Shown piece after piece: positions 53,171 through 64,000 of a stretch of DNA of 64,000 nucleotides (position 1 is its first letter; every line of letters starts with the position of its first letter). A model generated the notes under the pieces. That model was not told where the DNA came from. It worked only from the letters and a program-made list of their open reading frames with translations, and ran no database searches. The position numbers were made by a program, and so were the translations under genes. Location of the stretch: contig CM020518.1 in the NCBI GenBank assembly GCA_009823395.1, forward strand, positions 11,026,501-11,090,500. Direction: 5' to 3'. This DNA is from Thamnaconus septentrionalis. Lineage: Eukaryota > Chordata > Actinopteri > Tetraodontiformes > Monacanthidae.

Positions 53171-53699
53171 TTTTTTAAATCCATTTTTTCTGGCTACATC
53201 TGCTGGGAACTATGGGAAATCTTTTGCTTATGCTTCCAAATACTATGGGTCAAAGGGCAAAGTGGTGATGCCAGAAACTGCACCGGTTTCCAGATCTGTC
53301 CTCACATATATCCTTCTAGAGATATCCCTGTCGGTCGGTTAAGAAAAACAGCTTCATTCAACCGGTTGAAGGTAATATCATGTTTAATCAAGATGCCTGT
53401 GCTTCATAACAGAGTTAATCTATATAGACCAAATTAGAGTTTTAATAATACCTGATTGACAGTTTCGACTGCTGGCGCTGCAGTCTTCTGCAGACGTCTC
53501 CCACCAACCACCCAAATTGAGTTACCGGTGGGAGGGGCGTGTCCTGCGGCGAGTCCCGGGGGTGCAGCGGGCCCGCTGACCAGTAGGAGACGTCCCAGCA
53601 GAACCGTGTCCCAGGTGTGTGAAAGCTGGTAGGCTCCTTCGTCCCGGCTCACAGTGTTTGGGGGGTACGTTTCCGAATTTCAACCGCTTCTTTAACTTA

Positions 53700-54110
53700 A
53701 CGATGGAATCTGTTGCTTTCTGTTCTGATGACTTTGGCTTTTCAGATTTTCTTGTTCTGCTTTCATTTTCGATGCACGGGTGAGAGTTTCAGATGTTTCC
53801 TTTTCGTATTCTTTCCGGTGCTCTTTCTTTCGCGCACTAAACTGTCAGACTGTCTCTCCTATATAGGCTTTATTGCATGACTGGCAGGGGATCTCGTAGA
53901 TCACATCGCACTTTTTCTCAGGGGGTGTCTGGTCCTTCCGGGTGTACAAGGAGTTGGCGCAGCTTGATGTATGGCTTTACTGGTGTGCGCCTATATGTAA
54001 CCGGTTCAATAGTGTCGTTTGCGTTGTGTTGAGTTTGAGTGACCCACACCGTGTTCAACTCTGAAGGCTGTTTATTCTGACAACAGAAAGCGGAACACAA
54101 AATCCTCCGT
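53700..54110 (-). mobile_element. Penelope-like element fragment with GIY-YIG endonuclease domain
   Basis: The minus strand reads TYRRTPVKPYIKLRQLLVHP, then across a frame change KCDVIYEIPCQSCNKAYIGE, a stop, and QFSARKKE. These match the linker and GIY-YIG nuclease (IY...YIG core) of Penelope-like retroelements, with the CxxC finger. It is broken by stops and frame shifts; the reverse transcriptase domain was not found nearby. Confidence 0.85.
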
Positions 54111-54880
54111 CAACTGCACATATATTTCTGGAACCCCGCGAGGAGGCTTAATTGTCAGGTGTTCACACTAATAAATACATTTTGTGGAATTATACAAAAT
54201 AATATCCTGTTACATATAGGTTCACAGGCTCCGAACCTTTTTCCCCTTTCTCCCCCTTTTTGTTATGGACCGCTCTCTTGCCTTTGCGTATGCCCCACGC
54301 TGGGTAGTTGCAGGCTTTCAATGGCTTTTGAATGTGGTCCTCCTCCTCCTCCTCCTCCTCCTCCTCTCTGTCGTGATGGTCCGTTATGGTGATGCTGCGT
54401 TAATGTAGTGTGCGGACCACTGCATAAGATGGGGAAGACATGCAAAACATGTTGCGCCTAGACTGTGCAGGCAGAAAACAGGAAGTCACAGGAAGGCTGC
54501 TGCAACGGCTATGATAGTGAAGACACTCGGGTCATGGGAAAGTGATTGAGACCTTAAAAGGTCATGTGAGGGGCAGTGGAGAACTGCAGATGCATGCTCT
54601 ACGTGGTGTGAAACCCCGATTCGCAAATGAGGAAGACATCACCGGAAGAGAGGCCAGCCACACATCCAGTCTACTATTCTGTATAAAAATATAAAATCAG
54701 CCAGTCAGACTTGGCGCCCTGCTGTTAGAGTTAGAAGTCGACCCAGAGCTCCATATGATTGTATCCTGAATTTGCTTACTAAAGAAATATTGAAATGGCC
54801 ATTTTTCTCCTAAGATTCTCCATTCAACGAACGCACGGATCGTCAGCACGACACAGAAAATAAGGCGATTCAACACTGCC

Positions 54881-57451
54881 ATGGAGAAATTGGAAGGCTA
54901 CATCTTCACCGCTCTCTTCTGCACCTACTTTTTGGGGTCTAGCCTGCTCTTCTACAGAATGAGTGAGGTGGATCCCCACATGGATGAAAAATGTCACATT
55001 CCGCAAGCTCAGAAATACTGCGAAGGGAACTTCAAAGAGGTGAGGAATGAGGGGCTGTAAGAAGCAGCGTTAGCTGTAACACGCACCTCTGCTATTGGTG
55101 TCCAATGGATTAAGGTTAACTGACAGCTTTTGACATCTAATCTCTTTGTTGGACATGCAATATAGAACTGGCACTTATGGGGGGGTCATCCGCTGACTCT
55201 AGGCTGGCTAAAACTAGGTGCACAATTATTGTTGCTGCACATTTGAATTTTGATCAGCCCTTGTTCGGCGATGCCGTAGTCTTTTTTTATGTTCAGTGCA
55301 GGACTGAGATTTACACACCATTTGTGTATCCAATAATAAAGTAGTAAGTGCTGCTAGGACATACAAACTTGTAGTGTAGAAGGGTCGAAAAAAGAGGAAG
55401 CATATGGCCCATGATGAAGTTTTACGACTCTTTTTAACGACTCAAAACTGTCTCTAACATGTGGTACTTACGGTACTACATACGGAAGAGAATTAGGGCC
55501 ACAAGAAGAGAAAAAAAAATTATGAGAGTATTCTTTTCAAGTTTCCATTTTGAGAAGAAAGTGGAAATTTCAAGATTGAAGCCAAAATATCGTGAAAAAA
55601 GTCGAAATGTTGTTGTTAAAGTTGAAAGTTCGAGAATAAAGTTGAAATTTCAAGAATAAAATCAAAAGGCTCTGCGCACAAGCCTAGTGGAGCCTCTTTC
55701 CTGTTTACTTAGACTTTATTCACAAAATTTCAACTGAAAACTCAAAATGGAAACTTAAAAAAAATCTAACTAATATTTTTTTCTCCCACTGGCCCTTATC
55801 CTCTTTCGTAACTAACAGTATAGCAACGGCATCAAGAGGAACTTCCTGCTTTTCTCTTGCTCGCTCACAGTGCTATCCTTTGGCATAATGAAACATTACT
55901 GAACACAATAAAAAACTCCCTAGAGATGAAAACATCCATCGTTTTCTACTATTGTTTTGTGCCAAAATACGCCGTTCTGGAAATCATCTGCTTGTGACGT
56001 CATGAGTGGCACTCACTGCCCCACAGCTAGATGTTTTTGTTTTTTTTCCATCCTCTTAGGTCTTTGATTTGTCCCTTTCTTTTCTTTTTTCTCTCCTTTT
56101 GTTTGAACCTGTTTCTGGTTGCGCAGTGGAACGAGAATATCACCACGCTGCCGGGCCTCTACCTGGTCTCTGTGGGGATCATCAAGCCCGTGTTATGGCT
56201 GACCAACCCGTGGGAGAAGGTGGAGTGCGCCAACTACCTGCTTCGCTTCATCAACCTGCTCTTCCAATGTGGCAACCTCTACCTGTTGTACATGCTCATC
56301 TGCAAGCTGCACCACCAGGAGAAGGTACCTTTCAATGAAAATGAAAATTAGAAAGAAAACAATGATGTTTTCCTCACAGTTTGTTCTTTGTCCCTTTTTC
56401 CTGATTTTTTTTGCAGACGTGCATGACATCTCACTGCATCCTCTCCGCATTCTCCCTGTCCTCCTTCCCCCTGCTCTACTTCTTCAACTTCCTCTACTAC
56501 ACGGAGGTCGGCTCCACCTTCTTCACCCTCTTTGCCTACCTCATGACGCTGTACGGCTGCCACAAGACCTCCGCCTCACTGGGCGTCTGTGCCATCCTCT
56601 TCCGCCAGACCAACGTGGTCTGGGTGGCGTTCTGCGCCGCCACGGTGGTGGTGGCCAGGATGGATGAGGCCTGGAGGGCGGAGCACACCAAGAAAAGGGA
56701 CGAGGGGCCACCGCCCTCCCAGGTGCCGCTGTCCTTGGCCGACGGGAAGAGGTTGCTGCTCTTTGTGCGGGACGTCCTGGCGCTGCCCGCCCACGTCAAG
56801 GCCGTGCTGCTGTTGGTCTGGCCGTACGCTGTGGTCGGCGCCGGCTTCCTGGTGTTCGTGGCGCTGAACGAAGGCATTGTGGTGGGCGACCGCAAACATC
56901 ACGTGGCCGTGCTCAACTTCCCGCAGGTCTTCTACTTCTTCTCCTTCGCACTGGTCTTCTCGCTGCCCGTCTCGCTGTGCCGCCGGCGCGTCCAGCGCTT
57001 CCTGCACGCGCTGAGGAGGCAGCCGCTCTTCTTCCTGCTGCCTGCCGCCGCCTCGCTGCTCCTGGTGTGGAAGTTTACCTACGAGCATGAGTACATGAGC
57101 GACACCCGCCACTACACCAACTTTGTGTGGTGCGGGTTGATGAAGCAGTACGAGCTGGTGCGCTTCGCCCTCGTGCCGGTGTATGTCTTCGCCGCGTGGA
57201 GCTTCTTTGACTCGCTGGAGTCGCGTTCCTTCTTCTGGTGCCTGGCCTTCCTGGCGTGCCTGCTGGCCGCCACGGTGTTCCAGAAGCTGCTGGAGTTCCG
57301 GTACTTTATCATCCCCTACCTGATGTACCGCCTCCACATGCCCCTCCCCTCCCTGCCCAGACTGGCCCTGGAGCTGCTGCTCTACACGGCAGTCAACGTC
57401 GCCACCCTTTACATCTACATCGCCAAGAGGCCCGGGCCCCACATGTGGTGA
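54881..57451 (+). CDS. alg10: Dol-P-Glc:Glc(2)Man(9)GlcNAc(2)-PP-Dol alpha-1,2-glucosyltransferase
   Basis: Three coding exons, 54881-55039, 56127-56324 and 56417-57451, join in phase 0 to 463 aa (mammals 473). ALG10 is an ER multipass enzyme (family GT59) that adds the last, third glucose to the lipid-linked N-glycan precursor before transfer by oligosaccharyltransferase. Visible: a first membrane span (residues about 9-25), then the luminal acidic motif HMDEKCHIPQAQKYCEG (33-49) and ITTLPGLYLVSVGIIKP, both family signatures; several hydrophobic segments (FNFLYYTEVGSTFFTLFAYL; LLLVWPYAVVGAGFLVFVAL); FRQTNVVWVAFCA; VWKFTYEHEYMSDTRHYTNF; QKLLEFRYFIIPYLMYRLHM; and the terminal MW shared with mammals. 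The start has a good context (GCCATGG). Confidence 0.97.
55040..56126 (+). other. alg10 intron 1
   Basis: GTGAGG donor and GTTGCGCAG acceptor. The intron holds the foldback repeat at 55474-55820. No exon was recognised. Confidence 0.7.
55474..55820. repeat. Foldback element in alg10 intron 1
   Basis: The outer arms TACGGAAGAGAATTAGGGCC and, inverted, TACGAAAGAGGATAAGGGCC pair with each other. An inner perfect 16-base inverted repeat is AAGTTTCCATTTTGAG (55540s) against CTCAAAATGGAAACTT (55741-55756). Between them are reiterated gttgaaatttcaagaataaa units. Confidence 0.7.
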
Positions 57452-58379
57452 GCAGGGCCCTGGGAGGAGAGCGGTTGATACTGTGGTGGTTCAGAAGAGT
57501 TTTTTTCTTTTCTTCCCTGCCCCCAAACAGGGTTGTCTAATGGTGCTCGGTTTTGTACAAAGCAGTTGACACAGCTCATGCTCAGAGGCAATATTTTCAA
57601 GTTTATGGAATATAGCAAGCGAGTGAAACTCAAAAAACCCTGGAATCATTGTGTAGGCAGGTTTGACTGTAATCACGGCAGTGAGGGCATCACTGCCCTC
57701 TGTGACATCACGAATGGCTTGTTCGAGACTTGCAATTCTGATTTCTAGAGACCAAGCATGACGGCCACATTGCAAACATTGATTTTTTTGTTTTATAATT
57801 GTTTTTCTGCAGCTTTTGTAGGTTTTGTCTGACATCTTTACACGGACGGTGTGTTTCCTGTTTTATTTTGAAGTCTGTTTGTTCTGTCGTCAGTGACATT
57901 AGTTTTGCTTCCTGTGTTCAGTTCTTGACGTCGGTCACCTGTGTTTCGTTCTCACCTGTGCTCCCCTACCTCAGTGTATAAATGATCATTTTCTCCCGTT
58001 ATCTTTGTTGGTTCATTTTTTGTTGTATTCTGTGCAGGTTCATGCAATGTTGTCTTGGTCCTGCTTCCATGCTCCCGTCCCGACAGACGGGGCTAAATGT
58101 GACTTTTCTAGCCTGTTAAGCCGTAAATGGTGATTTTTTTTTTTTTTTTTTACTGTCACCGCCTTTTCCCCGCCATTGTTTGTCGACTGTTAGTGTAGAT
58201 ACAGGGATCCTAGTTTGTGTAATTCCGTGCAGCAGTGCGATTACAGAAGCTTTTGTCACCGACTGCCTTCGTTCAGTCCAGTTTGAGTGTTTTGCCCATG
58301 TCTCGTGTCGCAACTGTCATTTCTCTCCATGTCTTTTGTTCCTCACATGCTGATACAAACGTGCCTTATTTTGATTAAA
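57452..58379 (+). other. alg10: alg10 3' untranslated region (presumed)
   Basis: Non-coding sequence after the stop. An ATTAAA signal at 58374-58379 is the first convincing polyadenylation signal. An 18-base T run is at 58133-58150. Confidence 0.5.
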
Positions 58380-61300
58380 GTTACATGCACAGCATAAAGT
58401 CTCGTTTTTTTTCCTTCTAATTTCCATGCTAGCACCACAGGACTATGTCAATTCAGAGGGTAAAATATGCCTTAAACTAAGAGCAAATTCAGAAACGAGT
58501 TCCGCAGTCAGTCTGTAGGGGGAGCTGAAAGGCAGGCAACATATTTCTCTGACCAGCACAAGCGCCTGTGATTGTCATAGATTTAACGCTTCCATTTGAC
58601 AAAAAACAAAAAAACAAAAAACAAAATAAGGGAATTTAGAAACTAATCGTTGACCATGGCCGAAATTTACGGAAGCGCATTGCATTCACAGGGTGAAAAA
58701 AAGGGCATCAAATACACCATCACCGTTTCTGACAGTGATGTTGTATTTGTTCTCCAGCAGGGGGAACCCGAGACCGCAGTGGCAACCCAGTTTTAGAAGT
58801 GGTCGTGGTATCCTAATGGGAGAGAGTCAGCAGGGTAACGTTCTTAATTACAACACAGTAAAGTTCAGACTTTATTTGTCCCCTCTCATTTTGCATCATC
58901 TCCGCGGGGATGCTTGACAATCTGACGAGACGGCTTACGCTTATTAAGAGAGTAAAAAAAAAAAAAAAAAATTAAAAGGAAACGAATCTGGAGCCACAAA
59001 CGCATAATGGCAGTGGCCATATTTTTTCTTAATGCACCTGTCAGGCACCAAACGTGGCCACATCTTGCTGACACGAGGCTCGAGGTGTCGCAAAATCTGC
59101 AAGGCCAGTATTTTCAAAAACGAGGTTTAAAGCAGAGGAAGCGTACCAGAATTTCCCCCATAACTGGGTGCATCTGTGCCGATGCGACACTCACGACAGA
59201 GAGCGGGAACGTGCGGGAGGCTCGACGGAGAGCGAAAGGAAAATATGAAAAACAACGCTGATCCAGGCCCACTTCTGGTGCAAAGAGGCTTGAAGAAGGT
59301 CTTCAGAGAGGAAGCCAAGACCCCAGCAGTGCCCCTGCTCCCACTCACAACACATGTATGCACATATGCAGGTCCACCCACACGCGCGCAACGTGGGCTT
59401 GTGCGGAGAGAAAAATAAGGGAAAAAAAAACAAAGCGGCATATTCACTTTAAGTCAACACCGGCAGAAATTCAGGCAATATTTTCCACCACGTTTAAACA
59501 CGAGAAGCGCGAGATCTCAGGGGAGATGCGTTACAATCTCTGTGTCGTTACACAACGAGCTGCCACGCCAGCGAGGCCTTTCTCTTGTGAACATTCCACT
59601 GGAGCGTTTTAAGAGACACGTTGTCCGTCAGGTTTGGACTCTCGGTCGTGCCTTCTCTCTTGAATCTCTCTTTGTCGACAGACTTTCCTGGCAGCGGAAC
59701 TGGAGGATGTATTATCACCCTCATTCAAGCGAAGCTAAGAAAAGGCAGTTTTTGATTTTGTCCTCGCGGCTTCCTGATGCTTCACCCTGAATACTTAATA
59801 CCTCCCCTTGATTGATTTACATCCTGACATCCCGTCTCCCCGGAGTGCTTCTATTCTTAGACCAAAAAAAGAATAATAATAAAATAAAAAAAAGCATCTC
59901 AGTGACAAAACCATCTTCCCCCCCCCCACCCTTCTCTTCTCTCTGCGAGGTTTGACACGAAGGGTAATTCAGTGAGCCACTGATCTCTGACATCCCATTT
60001 GTGTGATGGCTCCTAATACATGCGCGCCACCAGCGACAAGTGACGGCGGGGGCTGCGGGGACATGTCGGGGATGAAAGAGGCAAACTGTCACCTCCCGGC
60101 ACTGACGCAAGAAGTTATCCCAGTGTGTTCAGTCTTGATTCCCACTTGCGGCTTGTTTGGCCGGCAAGCGAACAACGAGACCCTCTTGCGTGGGGTCCGC
60201 CAGTGCTATCTGGTGTAATACGCTTGTTATTGACAAGGTTGTGCGCCGTCTCTTCCCAATCCCAGCTTCGAAATGTGATGCAGTTGCATCTTTGGTGCGT
60301 CGAGTTTGGACTTTTAGCCTCATTCAGGTGCAGCACGGTTGAAAATATGTGGGAGGGCTTCGCTGCTGTCGTTGTTGTTTTCGCTGCGGAGGCACCAAAG
60401 CGTTCAGAAATAACCTCACGCGTCGTACGACAAAGGATGGCGCAGAGGCCGAACCTTGACTTGATTATTACGGTGAATAGTTGCATTTCAGGACAATTGT
60501 GCGACTCTTTTACATCTCGGGGGGGAAATGCATTTATGTGAGTGTGCGTGCACGTGTGTGTGTCTCATGATCCTCGAGAGGACAATGTCAAGCCAGATCA
60601 ACACCGCCGCTCTAATCCCAACAAGCGTTTGTCTTTTTCACACGACGGGATATTGATTAGCCAAGAAAGTAAACTCGGCTTCTCCCTCAGCATGTTGGCC
60701 GTGACCAGCTGTCCTCCTTTTATTTCCTGCCCCACCCCCAGCCCCCGCCCCACTTCACATCACGGAGCGCTGCAGAGGGGAACAAAGAGAAGAGAGAGCG
60801 GATGGATAGATCTACGCTCTGCACCTACACTCCGCAGGGGGAACTGTGTTTTGATGAGCTTCTGCCGCAAACATCGCATGGCGCCGAAGCACGGGGAATT
60901 GCTTTCATTCAAGCTGTCATTTCAATGCGGTAGCTCCTCTCCTTTTTTTGAAATATCATGCAGATTGCTGCTTATGGATTATCTCCATATCTGCATGTAG
61001 CAACGGTGCTTTCCCTCCCCATTTGCACAACGGGAATTACTTCAAATGCCAAACTAAGTATGGCCTTCCAGAGTACAAAGGTACTGGCATTTCTCTTTTC
61101 GCTCTCAGGGAAAACAATCCTCCAATTTCCCAGAGCAAATTATTCCTGGAAATGCTTTTAATCGCACGTGGTGATGTCGGCACAAAGCCGGTGCAGATAA
61201 ATAAACAAAAAAAAAAGCTGTTTTTGAGTAAGACAGGAATTGTGAAGCTGGGTAAGTTCTCTGCTGAGCTGCAAAAAATGCAAATAATCGCGTGTTTGCC

Positions 61301-61739
61301 ACAACATCTTGTCTCATCAAAGCAAAACTCTGCAGTTTGTGGAAAAATGATGAAGCAATCAACTTGCGAAAGTTGTTTTTCTGGAATTTACAAACACTTG
61401 TACGCTGGCACCAGCTGCTTTTGGAAACGTTGCTGGTGTAATGCAAAAGTCCATTATTAAATGAAAGCTGTTTTGTTGCCTCGGGGCCTCTGAGTAATGA
61501 ATTAAAAACCTCTGCTTTTTTGCCCAATAAGTTCAAAATTAAAATAACAAACCAACAAACAAACTAATTTTTTTTGTATTGAAACAACCTCTGCAGTGTC
61601 TTCTTCGTCTCAGGCTGCTAAGCTGCTTGACTGAATTAAGTTCATTCTGTCTTTTCTTGTTTATTACTTTTCCTTGGTTCTTTTATCTCAGACAGATTTT
61701 TAAGGTTTTTATTTACCGGACATGTTTTCTTCTTCTGTC

Positions 61740-61935
61740 TTTATCGGAGTGTGACATGATGTTGGTGTGTGACTTGTCCCTGTTGATAGTCCGCGGGCCC
61801 CGCTTCCTGATCTCTATGGCCTCCCTGATCCAGCGCTGATGTTTGGTTTCTTCGGTACGGATGACTCTGGCCTTCTCCCAGTCCGTAACGTGGTTTTCTT
61901 TTTTGCCGTGTTCGGTGATGGCTGACTTGTGGCGT
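61740..61935 (-). mobile_element. Penelope-like element 3' coding fragment (minus)
   Basis: The minus strand is open through HKSAITEHGKKENHVTDWEK, ARVIRTEETKHQRWIREAIE and IRKRGPRTINRDKSHTPTSC. This is the conserved C-terminal part that follows the GIY-YIG core in Penelope-like elements. The frame is intact over 65 codons, suggesting a recent insertion, but the upstream domains are missing here. Confidence 0.85.
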
Positions 61936-61975
61936 CTACGTTATGTCCATTGCATGTGTCCATGTGTGTGTGTTG

Positions 61976-62017
61976 CGGACCATCAACAGGGACGAGGGGG
62001 CATTCATGCTTTCCTTA
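61976..62017 (+). mobile_element. Penelope-like element end fragment (plus), inverted relative to neighbour
   Basis: The plus strand reads RTINRDEGAFMLSL, the same terminal motif as the minus copy 40 bases away (RTINRDKSHTP). The two element ends thus face each other. Confidence 0.65.
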
Positions 62018-63946
62018 CGGAAGAATACACTGAAATATGTCAGGTAAGGTTGTGTCTGACAAAAGTCTGGGATTAAAGAACCAACGAGAAGTAATGCTAA
62101 GCTACTTGCTACCTCAAATATCTCCGATGGTCTGCTTGCGCGGTGGACAATGTAGCCAGGAAAAATACATACATACCTCCTTGAACACATCCGCAAGACG
62201 CACAGACTTCAAACAGCTCTCAGAGGGTGTAGGGGGATAAAAAGCCAAACAGTTTTTCGCTGCTGGAAACAAGCGGCGCCTCCTTCTCGTCGTAATCCAT
62301 CGGCCTAATTGGCGCCGTTTGAGGCAGAAGAAAACAATTAATTGCTAATTAAAACATTGGCATTGACCTTAATACTTTCGCCCCCCAAAGTGAAACTTGA
62401 CTTTTGCATGAGCTCGTAACAGCTGACATTCAGTGCCTCTGGGAGTGTTTGTGATTTTCAAAGTGCAACCATATGTCTCCTGATGGGACGTTATCCCCAC
62501 TGGTTCGCCGTATCCCCCGCACCCCCGACCCCAGAGAGTTTCACAGGCACATCCAACCTCATTACAACAGCGGATGACATCACGGTTGGTGCTTTTTCTC
62601 CGAGGTGCTGCCAGGATCACTGAGGCTCACGGGAGAGTTGTTGTTGGCCAGTCGATATTCAGTTGTTTTTTTTAAAGGTGTGTTTATGCAGTAAGCAGTT
62701 ACTGTTGCATCACATTAGATTTTCACATCGGAGATCTATAAGTTGGAGACATTTTTCCACTTGTTTTTGATGTTAATCAAAGTTAGTGTGTAAATGAGAA
62801 TGTTACAACATATTATCAAGGCTCAAAACTTCCACAGATTGTAATTCGCTCTTGTACACTAATGCACGCTACACTTTTTAATGTCATTATACAGCAGCTC
62901 AATAGGCATCATTTAGAATTGATTTTTGAAATACAACTGGACCAATAAGAAGAAGAAAAAAAAAAAAGCAAAACAGTAAGCTAAGGTTCGGCGAGTGCAT
63001 TGACGGCTTCACTGCCCCGCTGTGGGGCACTTTTACCAAAACTAGCGACGGACACGTGAAATGTATTCAACTGATCTGTGAAACACCCCATTCCAATCTG
63101 CTCCATGGCGCGCCAGGTCAGCTCCTCAAGCCCCCACCATGAAACCGAATACAAATGACAACACACAAGCGCTGATTGAAGCGATCCCAAATCTCGCTGA
63201 GCCGTTGGCCGGACCGTAAGAAAATGTTTGCAGAGCCGGCGTGACTTTTAACCAGAGTGCCCCCTCAGGTTCAGTGCTTGGATTGGAGTGAAAGGTTGTC
63301 CATAAAATATGCATGTCACACCAGGGGCCTGCGGTGGAGGGGGTGCGAGTGTGTGTTTACGTATGTGTGAGTTGAAATGTGTGTGTGTGTGTGTGTGCAG
63401 GGCTGTATTTTTCCTGCATGTGCCTGTGTGCCAGGCGGGTTGCTAATGGATTACTCTCAGAGGCGCGGAGGTGTAGTTTAAAATACAGTCACATACCGCC
63501 AGTAGATTTATGCTGTGGCCACACGGAAATACGATACGGCCGTGATTCCGAATGAAGACGGAATTTGTTTTGTGCATTTTTCACGTTCTGTGGTTGTCTG
63601 AAACAAAACAAAACAAAAAAAAAGGGATTTTCAAAAAGCACAAACCCGCATTTAATCTTCTCCAGAATTACACACACACCAAGGATGTGATTCTACCCTG
63701 GTGGTTTGATGGGTTTGTGTTTCATCATCTTGTCAGGGCGTTTCCAGCCGCTCTTAAAATTTCATGGATTCCGCAACCAATCAGTTTAATTTATGGATAA
63801 ACAGGCAGGCCGATGTGATGACAAGAAGCCACAGCTGCAGCAGTGCTCAGAAGAAGACCAGAGCGAGAAGATCCGATTGGCCCACTTGATCGTGAAGAAC
63901 AGATAATTCGCCCAATCGGCTTCTGAGTTTTTCCTCCCTCTGCCAG

Positions 63947-64000
63947 ACGCTTTCTAGGATCTCTTCACCTGATGGAGGTGGAGACCACTGCCTCTACAGC
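63947..64000 (+). CDS. Possible exon start of an unidentified gene at the window edge
   Basis: A good acceptor (TTTTTCCTCCCTCTGCCAG) ends at 63946. Two of three frames stay open to the window edge (for example TLSRISSPDGGGDHCLYS). The protein is not recognised, and chance is a real possibility. Confidence 0.2.

Larger units (their letters stand above)
52403..54880. other. Repeat-rich region upstream of alg10
   Basis: The region contains repeats with ctcgtaattacgag palindromes (52857-53170), a Penelope-like fragment (53700-54110) and a CCTCCT run (54340-54366). The alg10 promoter must lie in its last few hundred bases; no core promoter motif was assigned. Confidence 0.55.
58380..63946. other. 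Intergenic region right of alg10
   Basis: No gene was recognised. It includes the repeat start at 58668, homopolymer runs, Penelope-like remnants (61740-62017), a GT tract (63379-63399) and a homeodomain-site-like AT segment (62320-62360). Confidence 0.5.

Noticed and set aside
56576..57442. Long minus-strand His/Gln/Glu-rich frame opposite alg10
   Set aside because: A reverse reading of hydrophobic alg10 codons; no similarity.
60125..61536. Several 100-170 codon frames on both strands right of alg10
   Set aside because: No recognisable domain, weak starts (some not ATG) and no splice context; consistent with chance in this base composition.

Overview
The window reads as nuclear DNA of a ray-finned fish, probably a percomorph teleost. 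Genes are spliced with canonical GT/AG introns, CA/TG microsatellites are dense, and the interspersed repeats (hAT-like MITEs, a Tc1/mariner element, Penelope-like fragments, fish retroposon tails) are of teleost type. The encoded proteins match vertebrate families along their whole length. The species was not identified.

Six protein-coding genes are supported. (1) The last six coding exons of dab2ip (+, 385-9462): the C-terminal tail of a Ras/Rap GTPase-activating scaffold; the GAP core lies left of the window. (2) ttll11 (-, 29509-16930): a tubulin polyglutamylase with ten coding exons. It faces dab2ip tail to tail, the arrangement known at human 9q33. (3) dipk1b/fam69b (+, 31560-35353): five coding exons, 432 aa. 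(4) mrps2 (-, 41248-39843): four coding exons, 269 aa. (5) ppp1r26 (-, 5' exon ending at 49458, coding from 47834): one very large coding exon plus, I propose, two small 3' coding exons reaching 42200. (6) alg10 (+, 54881-57451): three coding exons, 463 aa. Human DIPK1B, PPP1R26 and MRPS2 lie at 9q34.3, so the window joins 9q33-like and 9q34.3-like blocks and adds alg10, which in human is on chromosome 12.

The genes do not form a pathway. They serve signalling (dab2ip), axonemal tubulin modification (ttll11), an ER-resident kinase-like protein (dipk1b), mitochondrial translation (mrps2), a nucleolar PP1 regulator (ppp1r26) and N-glycan precursor assembly in the ER (alg10). Between them: 9.5-16.9 kb holds the converging dab2ip and ttll11 3' regions; 35.4-39.8 kb the dipk1b 3' region; 49.7-54.9 kb is repeat-rich, with a 1.6-kb Tc1-like transposon and a Penelope-like fragment; 58.4-64 kb has no recognised gene.

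The most useful observations are these. Single-base reading-frame breaks occur in dab2ip, ttll11 and ppp1r26, and one inserted or deleted base restores exact exon phase in each. A previously unobvious 3' coding extension of ppp1r26 is phase-compatible at every junction. Dinucleotide tracts abut splice sites at five exons. A complete Tc1 element carries a third internal copy of its terminal motif. Two hAT-type MITEs are present, one with a perfect 8-bp target duplication. Two Penelope-like 3' ends sit in inverted orientation. I found no evidence for a novel multi-gene system.
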